Shown here: positions 33,975 through 60,000 of the stretch, piece after piece | Layout of the letters: each line of letters opens with the position of its first letter | Numbering within the stretch: the stretch's first letter is position 1 | From: Apostichopus japonicus | Lineage: Eukaryota > Echinodermata > Holothuroidea > Aspidochirotida > Stichopodidae | NCBI RefSeq assembly: GCF_037975245.1 | Contig: NC_092582.1 | Coordinates: 21,354,577 to 21,414,576 of the forward strand | Length of the DNA stretch: 60,000 nt | Direction: 5' to 3' | Translations under genes and position numbers: made by a program | The notes under the pieces: model-generated | Databases searched by the model: none | Seen by the model: only the letters and a program-made list of their open reading frames with translations | Told to the model about the DNA's origin: nothing

Positions 33975-34020
33975 TAGGTTTTGATCCTTTCAGCCATGCC
34001 GGAAAGGATCAAAACCTATG
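33973..34020. other. Perfect 19-bp inverted repeat with 10-nt loop
   Basis: CATAGGTTTTGATCCTTTC at 33,973-33,991 is exactly inverted at 34,002-34,020, around the loop AGCCATGCCG. It overlaps the right end of the possible MITE at 33,556-33,974. It is not followed by a T-run and has no evident gene context; it may be a transposon end or a recombination scar. Confidence 0.85.
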
Positions 34021-34919
34021 TATGTACGGCACTGGAACCAGGCATAACTACAGTGTCAGTAGTCTCAATGTCTTTTACTAGGCCTTCGGCATAAGAAAGG
34101 CTTATGACTTATAAGTTGTATTGTTATATTGTTGTATTGCTATAGGCTAACAGACGAACGATGAACTAAGTCCTAGGCTATTTTAGGATAGCTCATACAC
34201 TTACCCCTGTACAACTCCAAAGTTTCGACTCCACTAAAGAAGGTAGGCCTATATGTGACTAGTAATTATCATCCTTCATAACAGGTTCCTTCAGTGCGTT
34301 GATACGTAGGCCAAGTTACTGTATGTCTCAACACGCAATGTGTGATCTAGCTTCTTCTTTAAAGTTAACGTCAGTGGCACTGGCCTACCACTAGCCAGCG
34401 TTACTAGGCCTACTTCAGTTGCTCTTGCCGTCTACGGAAAACAGTGAGCAATCGTCAGATTAATGCTTTGCGTGATAGTTCAAATGGATAAAGGAACTAG
34501 GAGTAGGAAAGCAGCTTTTGCATAAGCAGCACGTAGGAACTTTCAATTTTATCCGATGTTTTGCAACAGCCTACTGTCGGCTAACGCTTTACATGTTTAT
34601 TATTGGATATGTCTAAAATGTCGAGTCCTTCGTTACAGCATCATCCAGAATGACGGCCAATTTGTATGGGCGGCCATTTGGGGGGAAAATACAACGATGG
34701 AACAAGAGACAAACCAAGCAGACAAGAACAAAGATGAAAAGGAACAATAACAAGAATGTAGTGCATTATAGACTGAAAGTATAGAGATCAAACATTATAA
34801 GCAAGAAAGAACAAATAAACAGACCAAAATGAAGAAAATTAACATGATCATACAGCTATTAATAAAAAAGAAGATGCACCAACAGCAACAGCTGGGAGTC
34901 TGACCCCGTGACCTCACAA

Positions 34920-35790
34920 TTTTTTGCCGATTTCTGACGTCACGGAAATTTAAATCTTGCCCGCTGAACAGAAACCTGGAACATGAATTTCAAAACGATA
35001 TTTCTTCGAGATAAACCTTCTAAATCGAATATCTAGTTAACTTCAGGGGGAAACCTAACACATCTCCTGTTTCAGCACATTGTAGAAATGTCAGTTTTAT
35101 TTTGAAATGAGTATAACGAAACCTACGTAGAGATTTTGAAACACATAAACCACACGTTATCCGGTTATCGTGACCCTCGAAATATTGGTCTGGTAAGCTC
35201 TCCCATTCGTGAACATTAACGAAAATATGCCCAAATCCTTTCATAATCAATAACCGATCCATTTCGAATCCATTCGGAACGAAAGAAAGGCAATACCGGA
35301 CAGTCACAGACAGGGGGCAGAAGCTTAGAGGGTGGGGGGGCACTGGGGCACGTGACCCCCTCCCACTATTTTCCATAATAGCAAATGTGCCCTACTGGCA
35401 AGTAAAATGTGCCCCTTTGATGAAGAACTGTCTTTGGATATCTGAAGCCTTTGCTAAGTTTAATATTTAATTTTAATTATTTATATTTAGTCTACGCTAT
35501 TTTTAAAATGGCATCCCATATCTCTTTGTAGCACGGTTAACAATAAACAATATCAATAAATAGTATCGATAGCATACTAACATATGGCTGGTGTGTATCA
35601 GTTTATAGCATAACGAGTGGTGGTTGTGGAATGAGAAAGTGCCCCTCTGATGTTGTGCCCCGCCCCCACTTTTGAAAGCTTCCTACCCCCTGATCACAGA
35701 TCTTTTCGAAAAAAGTAGGCCCAAGTCACTGTATAGCCGCCATTTTGTGATGGAAACAGCTGTCTCAGTAGGGTTGCACGGCAACTGAAC
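34920..35790. promoter_or_regulatory. Promoter-like interval with CRE, YY1-like and X-box-like motifs
   Basis: TGACGTCA (perfect CRE) lies at 34,935-34,942. GCCGCCATTTTG (YY1-like) lies near 35,736-35,747. GTTGC-ACG-GCAAC (RFX half-sites, 3-bp spacer rather than the usual 4) lies at 35,773-35,785. The hAT MITE 35,311-35,692 separates the CRE from the others. The interval is 3-4 kb upstream of the EPB41L4A start codon, and exon 1 may have an upstream non-coding partner. This is inference from motifs only. Confidence 0.25.
35311..35692. mobile_element. hAT-type MITE, 382 bp
   Basis: Terminal inverted repeats start CAGGGGGCAGAAGCTT (left) and CAGGGGGTAGGAAGCTT (right, reverse complement). They are followed by matching G-rich stretches ending GGGGCAC. 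Flanking 8-mers GTCACAGA and ATCACAGA match at 7 of 8 positions, fitting an aged hAT target duplication. No coding capacity. Confidence 0.8.
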
Positions 35791-35877
35791 ACTTTCCCTT
35801 CTACCTTGCTGCTTCAATTTCTGATGATGCAAGTTGGGCTCTGACACTTGGCCTCTCTATCGTCTTGGTAGTTTGTT

Positions 35878-37080
35878 ATGCGCAACTTGGTAATTGGTTT
35901 GGAAATAATCGACAGGAAAACGCGTCAAGGGTTTAAGACAAAATTTGGCTCAATTTATTCATGCTGTCACCACTGGAATAAAAAAAAAGAGAAAGAAAGA
36001 CAGGTACAACTCAAGACCAGAGTACATAGTGTACAGGCTACAGGGAATTCTGACACCGTAACACTGAAGGCACCAAAGACCGAGCTGAAAAAAAGGACCA
36101 GCCTCAGAAGGGGTGGCTGTATAATTAAATTGTAGAGCTTAAGTCTGAAGTCAAAGTGATAAAAGCAGTCCTAGCTGAGAGAGACATCAGGGACAGAAAG
36201 CCTAGCTGATGAATTTGTACGACGACCCAGAGGATGTGAAGCCTGCCGATCTGAGGGCATTGGAGACAGATGCAGACACTGTGTCCAATGGGGTTGCAAG
36301 ATAGTGTCGATCATTGGTTCAAGGAATCTGGCCAGGGTCTCTCTAGTGGGAAAGAAGGGGGCCGATTCTGGCAAGTCCCTCAGGGTAATGGCTTGTAGTG
36401 TAATGGGGTGGGGAGGGGGGAGGGTACATTGAACCCCAAGATGAAAAGCAGCGTGATTTAGTTAGCCGTTGAAAAGTGCATGCTGACGTTCACCCTGGAT
36501 GATGTAAAGACAACAGTATTGAGACTCTCAAGTGACCCTTGTCCCAGACCTCTAGAGGAGCTATTCCAGGATGGAGAGAAACTGGACTTGAGAGAAGCAA
36601 ATGATGTAGCTACCATTTATGGATGGGTCCAACTGTTTTTCACATTTCCAGGAGATGATGGAGTAGACTGGTGCCCGCACTTGTGTTTGAGGACACTGTT
36701 TCAGAGCCATTGATTGGGTTGAATGTTATTCATATTACCTACAAGATGGTAATTCCAGAAGTGGTAACCAAGTAGTAACCACCCTTTGCATGGCATCGAA
36801 TGGGGTCCTAACTAACCAATAGGCTATCCTGTACCAGAACAAGACGGAGAGCTCCGAGTTATTGCATACGCATCACAGAGTCTTTCTCCAGCTGAAAGAA
36901 TTACTACATGAATTCAGGGAAACTAGAAGTCCTTGCCCTAAAGTGGGCCATGACAGAAAGCCTCGGGGACATCTGTTTTATGCGAAGGATTCCACTGCCT
37001 ATACAGATAACAACCCTCTCACCTATGAACTAGCAGATGCCAAGCTGAACGCTACAGAACAACGATTTCGGTCTTTGTGA
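35878..37080 (+). mobile_element. Decayed gypsy-type retrotransposon remnant (zinc-cluster region and RNase H)
   Basis: At 36,235-36,300 a Cys-rich stretch reads CEACRSEGIGDRCRHCVQWG with spacing C-x2-C-x8-C-x2-C, like the zinc clusters in some invertebrate gypsy gag/pol proteins. At 36,840-37,080 broken frames read LRVIAYASQSLS and, in another frame, LFYAKDSTAYTDNNPLTYEL, the RNase H core of gypsy pol (TDNNPLTY). The reverse transcriptase between them is missing, and frameshifts and stops are frequent. The outer limits are uncertain and no LTRs are seen. Confidence 0.65.
36405..36424 (+). other. Strong G-quadruplex motif
   Basis: Four G-runs (4, 4, 6 and 3) separated by single bases on the plus strand, inside the gypsy relic. 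Confidence 0.7.
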
Positions 37081-37084
37081 TCTG

Positions 37085-39290
37085 ACCTCCAGGGTGAGTT
37101 TCCAAGACAATGGCGAGTCTCCGGTGCGCGGAGGAACGGAAACATGGGGTAGATTCAGTTTTTTGAAGGGTGTTCTCCTGACCCTCTCTGAGGTCTTGAG
37201 TGCCCAAAGCGATTTCCACAATAAAAAACATTTGTTCCTCGCGGTGCAGGAAGGCTCCAAATAGAAATTAGGAGATATGCCACATTTCTTGGAGGAGTGT
37301 CCCTTATGGGTACACCGCGCTGTTTCGTTCTAAACTACTTGTTCCCTGCGGTACATGTGCGGGATTAAAAGCATGCGATGAACAGTGTTCAAAAAAGCTG
37401 ATACGCCCCATATCTCGGAGCGGGGGGCAACAAATTTGGGATTCGTCTCATTTCTCGGAGGGGTGTTTCACCTCACCGCCATGAGCACGCATTCGGTCCA
37501 AACCGTCTGTGCCCGGCAGACGCTTGGAGGGTGTCTTCCCTCTGCTCTATAAGTGCTTTTTCGATGTAAACGGACTGTTTCCCACGGTTAACGGGGGGTG
37601 AAAATATGGAGTATTTGTCATTTCTCGGAGGGGTGTCTCCTCACCCCGCGTATGGGCAAAAATTGGTACAGTCCCGTTCGTTTCGAACCCAACTCCTTGT
37701 CCGCCCCCCACACTCGGCTCAAAAGTGGGGGCAAACGGGGGTCCTGCTGGAGATAACCACCAGAAAGTAGGGCCTACATCCGCATTTGAGCCCCATATGC
37801 GGATGGTAACAGGCCGTTGAGGTCGAAAACGAACGGAGGTGCTCCCCTCAGCGAAAAGAGACACCAGTCCGGGATGAGCTGCTTACCCAGCAAACTCAAA
37901 ACGTTATCATAACATTTTTAAAAGAGCCTCTAAAATATGTTTTGTTAACGTTAAATGTGGTGTTATAAAAACGTCGCCATGATGTATTTATGAGATATCA
38001 ATGTAATATTTATGTTACATTAATTTTTTTACGATTTTTTTGTTGAAATAATAGCCTGAATGCGTTTTCGTGACATATCTATTACACCACAAAAAACGTT
38101 ATCAAAACAAAAGATGAAACGTTATCATAACGTTTTCAAAACGTTTTTGTGTTTGCTGGGTACATCCACTATTGCGTCCTATCTTCAGCGGGACACATGC
38201 CGTTGAAGTCGAAAACGTAGGATGATGATCCTTACGACGAGAATGGAATGGGGCTACATCCACTTTTGAGCCTCATAACCCGTCGGGGAGTACTCCTCTT
38301 TAAGAGAGGCGACACCCTTCTTCAAAACAGTTCGAGCATCATCCTGGAGCGGAGAACAAGTGATAATCTCCATGAAAAGAGAGAAAACAGAAAATGTGTG
38401 GGGATGAAAACCCCACGTTACTTTGACCCCGGCAATGCAACGAATCCCTTCTGCAAAGCCTTCATTGCTTCAAATGCCACCGCCTTTATCCCCTCTACCA
38501 CATCACTCAGTGATGCATGAACGTTTGAGCTACAAACGCGGCGGGGAACAGAACGTTGAAAGACACCCTTTCTACAAACAGTGCCTACCACCAGTTATGA
38601 GCTCCATCCGCCGAGGGAAACAGGTCGTTTCGGTAAAAAACGCAAGGGGGTGCCTTTTTAGGGTCGATGATACACCCCGTAAACGAACGATGCCTACCAT
38701 TAATTTCTAGCGTGGAACATAACGTTTCGGTAAAAAAGGGAGACACCCCAATACGAGAAGGTGCCTACTGTCATTCTCGAGAATCATACGGGGTAGGGAA
38801 CAGGTCGTTTGGTCGAACCCCAAATTATTACGCTTCGATGCTTCAAATGCCACCACCTTTATCCACTCGGTACAATCACTGTGATACACCGACTTTTAAG
38901 CCCCATTATGAGCATCATCCGGGATAGGGAACAGGTCGTTTTTGGCCGGGAGCGGGTGCTCCTCTCGGCGAAGGGAGACACTCACAATACGAGACGGTGG
39001 AGCATCATCCGGGCGGGGAAGTGGTCGTTGAGATCGAAAACGCAGCAAGAAATGCAGCAAACAAATACTGTTGAAAAACATTCGAAGCGGAGAAGAGGTC
39101 TCTGAAGTCGAAAACAAACAAAATGCTGCATAATATGGGGGCGGGAACAGGCCGTTTCAGTCGATAATCCAAGGGGTTGCTCGTCTCTGTGAGAAGTGAT
39201 AACCTTTTTCGAAACGGTTTTTCCAACTGTTTCGAGCATCATCCTGAATGGGGAACAGGCCGTTGAGGTTGATAAACGTTTCTGGCCCTA
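37085..39290. repeat. GC-rich degenerate repeat field
   Basis: Words recur in the same order many times: GAGCATCATCC, GGGGAACAGG-(T/C)-CGTT, GTCGAAAACG, GGTGCTCCTC and CGAAAAGAGACACC (for example near 37,790, 38,160-38,350, 38,600, 38,780, 38,905, 39,000, 39,140 and 39,235). A variant CATTTCTCGGAGGGGTGT appears near 37,290, 37,460 and 37,620. Copies are strongly diverged and of variable length (roughly 100-150 bp). GC content is visibly higher than the surroundings. The MITE at 37,886 is inserted in it. Many overlapping short open frames on both strands follow from the base composition. I do not recognise any known RNA or protein. Confidence 0.65.
37886..38160. mobile_element. MITE with CCCAGCAAAC inverted ends, 275 bp
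   Basis: The ends are CCCAGCAAACTCAAAACGTT and its near-inverse GTTTGCTGGG, flanked by TA on both sides. The interior is full of AACGTTATCATAACGTT-type palindromic words. Non-coding. The superfamily is not assigned. Confidence 0.82.
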
Positions 39291-41934
39291 TCTCTAATCC
39301 CTTATTGCCTTTAAAGAGGTAATTTACCAGCAAAGGCCAAATCAACAATGACATATCGGTCGGTCCGCCTGTACCCTCCAAACGCATTACCTATAGTTCG
39401 ATCGTCGCCTGTTGTGGGAAGGGGTGGCACTGGCATAACGTTCATTGTTTCATGCAGACAATACTCAGAGGGAAGCTGTCCGTTATATTCCAATCGTCGA
39501 CATAACGTTGACATTCTCTTCTAAACGAATTAATCATAATTTTCTTTGTTTTTGTGATGTGTCGTTAACTAAAAACATATTCTTTGGAAATTGTTGAGAC
39601 CATTGGAACAAGCATTTGAAGTTTATTCAAAGATTTGCAAGCTCTATGAATTCATAATAATTATTGAAACAACACTGTCTTTCGTTGAATTTGGTACATT
39701 TATCGAGTGACTTTACTTTGTGCTTCACTTCATAGTTCCTTTAAAATGAGTCCAGTCCAACAAAGGTCAAATTGTTAAAACCTTGTGAATAGGATATCTC
39801 AAAAAGGGAAACTTGAACAGATCGCGTATAAAGAGTTATTATTAGGTTTAAAAAGTGTTAAACTTAAGCTTCCTCCTTTTTTAGTTCAAAATGTATTGAA
39901 ATTTATAAATGCAATAATAATCCTAACAATACACCATGATATTGTGGGGTGGGACATTACTGGTGATATTCATTAAAACTGACAAGTTTGAAGTCATAAG
40001 GGCACTTATAATATAAATACATAATCATCATATTTCTTTGTTGAGCAACACGATGGCCTGACTGCTAGATGAGGTAGTCGAGAAACTTTATTGATGTCTT
40101 ATGTCTAAAGGGTCTTCCTTTCTTGAAAAACAATTTGCTTATGTGAAACCTGCACTCATCTAGGTTGTCTGGTCTGTTTAGATTCAACATTACTTTTGTG
40201 CCTTTTTTCGTATTTAATATTAATTATTTGATGTTTGAAAGTTTCTAGAGTTTAATGTTTATACTCCAATTACCAATGCAAACACATAAATGTATATGTG
40301 CTGTATCATGTTTGTGTAAAAGCAGAAAGAGGCAATTAAGAAAGAAAACCATCACAACGAAACAAGGCAATTTATAAAATAAAATAGCAAAAAGAAACAG
40401 TTTATTGATTTTGCACCACTTAAGATTAGATAGAAGAGCCAACAGTACAAAGAATCACAGAAGATAAATCTTTAATAACACAATGTATGCTGTACAAGTG
40501 CACTTTTGGGTGATTAGCCTGTCTTTCCATGTTTTCCAAGTATTCATTGAAAATAAAATATAAACATTAAAGAAGTGAAAAAGAGAAAGGAAATTTATCA
40601 CATTTCATAGTACGATTATAGATTGGCAGTGAGTATATATTTAACTGTTCATGATAATTCTTGCTATAAAAATTTATCAACCATTTATGACTAAAAATGT
40701 TTCATAATTCAAATACTCCATGTATCCATAATTGGGCAAACACTTCATATATATATATGTTAATTACAAGGAATCTTGAACAACATCACTCACTATGCTT
40801 GCAGCAGGAAGTAAATAGCAGAATTAATTATACATTTATTCTCTTCAAAATTCTGCTTTTAAGTCAATGACCCAAAAAACTGGAAATTGAGACTTGAAGG
40901 GAGAAGGTCAATTGAATGCCACAGTACAATCTATAACTCTTCCATTTCCATGCAACGTTCATATTCTAGACTGTATAGCCATGTTTGAAGTTGTGGCTAT
41001 GTTGAGACTATCATACTCTGCTCAGTAGGCCATTACATATCTACACCAGTGTACCGATGTACACAAAGAGAGGACCCACTAAACCAACTACTAGTACTGG
41101 AAGACTCGTTCATTTAGGCTTTCATTAAGTGCAATGGAAGGTCACAAACTTAATATGAATTGAAATGAAAATAGAAACCTCTCTTGATGCAAAAGTAGGG
41201 TGATTAAGATCTAAAAATAGAAACCCTCTCTTGATGCACAAGTTGGGATATTAAAATTTACATGAAAGCGAGAAAAAAAAGGACAAATTCTCAAAGGACG
41301 GTGGAAATAAATAAATTTTCTATTTAGATGCTAGTGATTTTAACTATGAGGGGTTCTATTCTTTACACTAAAACATCACTTAATAACTTACAAGATACTC
41401 AAAGTTATATGTAACATGTAAGATCCTATCAGATAACTAGAATAGCAAAAGGAACCATTGTAGCATGTAGAACATTACTGCAGAATCATGTAAAGTACCT
41501 GCACTAGATTGAATCTTTGGAGAAGGGGGGGGGGGGGAGTTGGGTTGAAGCTGTCACACACATGTAAAACACCCACAAATGCACATGCCAACATGACTAC
41601 AAAGGTTCCTTTGCTTCTTACAGCAAGAACCCAAAAATATGTTGGCATAAATGAAAGGAGATTTAACCAGGAAAGAGAACCTACACACAAGATGCAATGA
41701 TTCCTGAGGAAGTGCTTCAAGGTATGGCCTACTTTGAATAATGCAATGCAGCCTTGCAAGTGACCCCCTCTTAATCTCAACAGGTCTTCCACTAAGAACA
41801 AGCCTTTCATGTTTATACATTCATATTGCTGTTCACCCACACTGTATTCATCTTACTGTAAACCCACATAAAATTGTCTCCTTATAATGTATTTACTTAT
41901 ATATATAAGTTAGTATATATACATAAATATATGT

Positions 41935-41935
<1 letters not shown>
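39291..41935. other. Intergenic, nothing recognised
   Basis: AT-rich unique-looking sequence between the GC-rich field and the TA microsatellite, with a poly-G run at about 41,525-41,537. Part may be PKN 3' flanking or UTR sequence. No gene seen. Confidence 0.5.

Positions 41936-41976
<41 letters not shown>
41936..41976. repeat. (TA)n microsatellite, left part
   Basis: Uninterrupted AT/TA run that ends at the left inverted repeat of the hAT-like element. Confidence 0.95.
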
Positions 41977-41979
<3 letters not shown>

Positions 41980-43291
41980 CGTTGTGCGGGATTCAGGTAT
42001 TCAAGTGAATCCCGGTATTGACTAGTCCTGATCACAGTGCAATGTGTAAAAAATACTACCCAGAGTAGGGAAAACAACCGGTTATTACATTCGTTGCGGT
42101 ATCATTCCCGGGACATAATAAAAATATCTACCTGTTACTATTTGAAATAAAGAAATGAAAACTTTATTTCTGGTGTCTGTGTTCCTAGTTTGAATATCAT
42201 TCTGATCAATTTGCGTACTGGCCTAGACCTATATATTAACGAATCAACTTTTCATGTAGTAATTTGGACCTAGGTGACACCAAATATCTAACGTTACTTG
42301 GGCTTGGCATGTTGTGGGACCTCTAAGTTATTCTGAAATTTTCGTTTTTAATTCTTCCTTCAAAACGATGATTGTGAAGGTTCCCATGAATAAAATCTTA
42401 CCACATGTATTCCACCTCATTTTGATATAATAATTATAACGACTAATACATTTTGAGACGAAACCGCAGGGAGTATATCCAGCTTAAATCAATCTTCGCA
42501 CAGGACTGTATATTATAGCCTAGGGTATGGTACTGGTACACACAGTGCAGTACGGTAACTTGAGATTTGATGCTGTAATGGAATGGATTCGTTTATTATT
42601 ACGGAGGGTTCCCCGATGTCATCTATAGTAATCTTTGGATACATTTTTAATTTTTAAGCACTTTTTGTACGAAAGATGGATATGGTACTCATTGAAAGTA
42701 TATTTTCTGCAGAAAGCAACAGCCGATTAACGATATAAATAGTTTTGTACTATTCTCATGTATGTAGTTTATAATCCCGTATTTACATAGCCCCTATGTT
42801 ACATTCTTCTTGTCTGAAGTTCCAAACACGTGGTGACTTGTTGATAGTTGAAAACTTTTCATTGTGAACTATTGAACTTGATGGGTTGCCCTATTCCAAT
42901 ATCATGGAATAGTGGGGATCCCCCAATTTCTGTTTGTGTTTTGGATTACAGGTTTTATCCATGTGCGAACATGTTAATCTAATATCTTACGTCCAGTATG
43001 AATGCAGGATGGTGTGGGGTGCTTTTTTCCAAGGTTTGTGCTTTTCATTTTGAAAGTGTATGTAAAAACAAAGGCCCCTCATATAGCATGTTATTTTGGA
43101 TGTTTTCTTGTATAATTGTACGTATATGTACATGACCTAGGCTATGCCATTGAATGTATGACATTGACAGTCTCGTAACTAAGTGCTTTGAACAGTATAT
43201 AAAATGTTCAGGAAAATCCCGGTAGTAGTTACAATACCAGGATTCCCGGTGCATCACTACCCGTTGTGAGAAATTTGCACTACGGCACAAC

Positions 43292-43295
<4 letters not shown>
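41977..43295. mobile_element. hAT-like element inserted in a TA microsatellite, about 1.32 kb
   Basis: The left end TAGCGTTGTGCGG and the reverse complement of the right end TAGAGTTGTGCCG form inverted repeats (11 of 13). Both flanks are (TA)n, so an ATATATAT 8-bp duplication is consistent but not independent proof. Subterminal segments share CCCGGTA and GGATTC words in inverted orientation. No transposase frame is seen. Confidence 0.72.

Positions 43296-43348
<53 letters not shown>
43296..43348. repeat. (TA)n microsatellite, right part
   Basis: The TA run resumes directly at the right inverted repeat of the element, probably one locus split by the insertion. Apparent Ile-Tyr open frames here are not genes. 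Confidence 0.95.
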
Positions 43349-43353
<5 letters not shown>

Positions 43354-44170
43354 TATATACAACTTATCAATATATTAATTGTCCTGCTGCTCAACAGATA
43401 CACTGCTCAGAGTATATGGATGTACTGCTTCACTATAATCAATGCATAACCTGGCATAATGGTTCAACCTCCTGGTATACAAATTATCTGAGGTGAGCTG
43501 GCCTCACTCAGCAATGGAACACATGCATGTGGCATAATAAAGCAAGTGTCCACTCTGGCACGTCCACTGAAAGTACCCAGGTCAATGACTACAATATACT
43601 CAATTAACAGTAGTTTTGCTTATCACCTAAACCTTATGTCTAAGTTGTCTCATGTCATTCAATGTACAATTATAAAACTGACGTGACCTTCCATTTGAAA
43701 TTAAATGAAAAACAATTCAATGAATACAATTTCTTTGTTTTTGTTTTTTGCAGGGATTATAACTCAGAAATATCAGTACAAAGCCAAATCTGATGGGTTA
43801 CAAATGGCTATTTACCTTGCAGATGCCACAAATATTGGAAGTTACAACTTTCAACATACAACAATGACAGAAAAAATATAGCTTTAATATTTGAATCATT
43901 GCATAAAAACACAATGAAGGGAAAATATCTTGACATTCACAAAGTTGATATCCAAGAAGGCTATTTGAGCTAGTTTATGCTGAACAAAGATTACTCAATT
44001 GCAATGCTTGCTAGCCTTCCTTTAAGAGATACTTCAGTTTCAATCCTTGCATTTGATTCAATCATCCATTCAGAATTCCTTCCCATAGAAGAGGGTTAAT
44101 CTCTGTAATACCATCTTCTAAAAATGCTCTCAGATTATTTCAACAAGGTGATAACTTTCCACAGGAACCT
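43349..44170 (-). other. Region just downstream of the PKN stop, probable 3' UTR in part
   Basis: Follows the TAG at 44,171 on the minus strand. No convincing polyadenylation signal was pinned down, so the UTR end is unknown. No other feature seen. Confidence 0.4.
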
Positions 44171-59413
<15,243 letters not shown>

Positions 59414-59419
59414 CTGCAA

Positions 59420-60000
59420 AGAAAAGTAACAAACACTGAGCTAACCTCTAACTTTAGATAAATGCCACACTAGAATACAACTGAGGAAATGCTGCGGGAA
59501 CACAACCAATCTGGTGTGTGTCATGTCCACAGCATATGTAACTACTAAATGAACAACAAAAATATCTTTTCTACAAATAATTTTGTGGAGCCTATCACTC
59601 TTCTTAATTATATAAAATTATAAAACACGACCCCAATAAAAGCATTTGCAGTAGTACATAAAGTGCAGTGTCAAATTGATTTGGAACTGCTAACTACAGT
59701 ATGACAGGCTATTTGTCTACAGTTTTGCATTCTGTGACCATCAAATTTAAATGAGAATTAAAAGTAATGAGAATTAAAGACTCAAAGTACATGAAAGATC
59801 ACTGTTTATTGTACCTCTCTCACCAACACCAAATATATCCAGTACTGCACACCAGTGACAAGACAAACAGATTGCCCGGTGCAAGGCTCCCAGCATGCAC
59901 CACTCCAGACATTGGTGGGACTAGTGGTCCATTTTGATGACTGCATAATAGTCTAACAGTGTTTTGCAATAGAAAGTTCTCTATCAGAAGGAATTTGGAA
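59420..60000. other. PKN intron at right edge
   Basis: No further PKN exon (HR1 region) was recognised on the minus strand up to the window end. Confidence 0.5.

Noticed and set aside
35020-35376. 118-codon minus-strand frame
   Set aside because: No domain recognised. Its first part lies inside the hAT MITE, so it cannot be an ancestral single frame.
38248-39514. Cluster of overlapping 60-98 codon frames on both strands
   Set aside because: GC-rich repeats lower stop frequency in all frames. No frame is favoured and nothing resembles a known protein.
43045-43496. Open frames rich in Ile-Tyr on both strands
   Set aside because: Translation of a (TA)n microsatellite.

Overview
The window looks like nuclear DNA of an invertebrate animal: AT-rich, intron-dense, repeat-heavy, with GT-AG introns. 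An invertebrate deuterostome, perhaps an echinoderm, is my best guess. That rests on the high similarity of both genes to vertebrate orthologues, the many TAGGCCTA-type repeats, the TGACCTTTGACCTC repeat family and the transposon mix. I cannot prove the taxon from the sequence alone.

Two protein genes are supported, both on the minus strand. (1) Positions 31,767 down to 3,635 hold the start codon and 16 phase-compatible exons (656 codons) of a FERM-domain protein of the EPB41L4A (NBL4) type. Only the last coding exon(s) were not found. (2) Positions 59,413 down to 44,171 hold 14 exons (671 codons plus stop) of protein kinase N (PKN): the C2-like region, linker, complete AGC kinase domain and C-terminal tail. 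The HR1 repeats must lie beyond the right edge. I found no tRNA, rRNA or other gene.

The standout feature lies in the 8.1-kb EPB41L4A intron between exons 6 and 7. The 3' end of exon 6 (about 74 nt encoding part of the FERM F3 lobe), its splice donor and about 25 nt of intron have been amplified head to tail into about 50 copies of 102-103 bp (12,755-17,174 and 18,726-19,460). The authentic exon is the last copy. A 1,551-bp hAT-type transposon with a perfect 8-bp target duplication (17,175-18,725) splits the array.

Layout: 1-3.6 kb, no gene apart from a decayed Ty3/gypsy reverse transcriptase fragment. 3.6-11.3 kb, exons 16 to 7 with two intronic minisatellites. 12.7-19.5 kb, the exon array. 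19.9-22.9 kb, a broken LINE with a triplicated 399-bp 5' unit. 23.3-31.8 kb, exons 5 to 1 with three more minisatellites, one of which keeps a 320-codon open frame. 32-44 kb, intergenic space filled with MITEs, hAT-like elements, a decayed gypsy element and a GC-rich degenerate repeat field. 44.2-59.4 kb, PKN, whose introns carry copies of a dispersed repeat containing perfect DR1 nuclear-receptor motifs.

The two genes are not obviously linked in function. EPB41L4A-type proteins are cortical cytoskeleton adaptors, and PKN is a Rho/Rac effector kinase that also acts on the cytoskeleton. Their adjacency is simply what the sequence shows.
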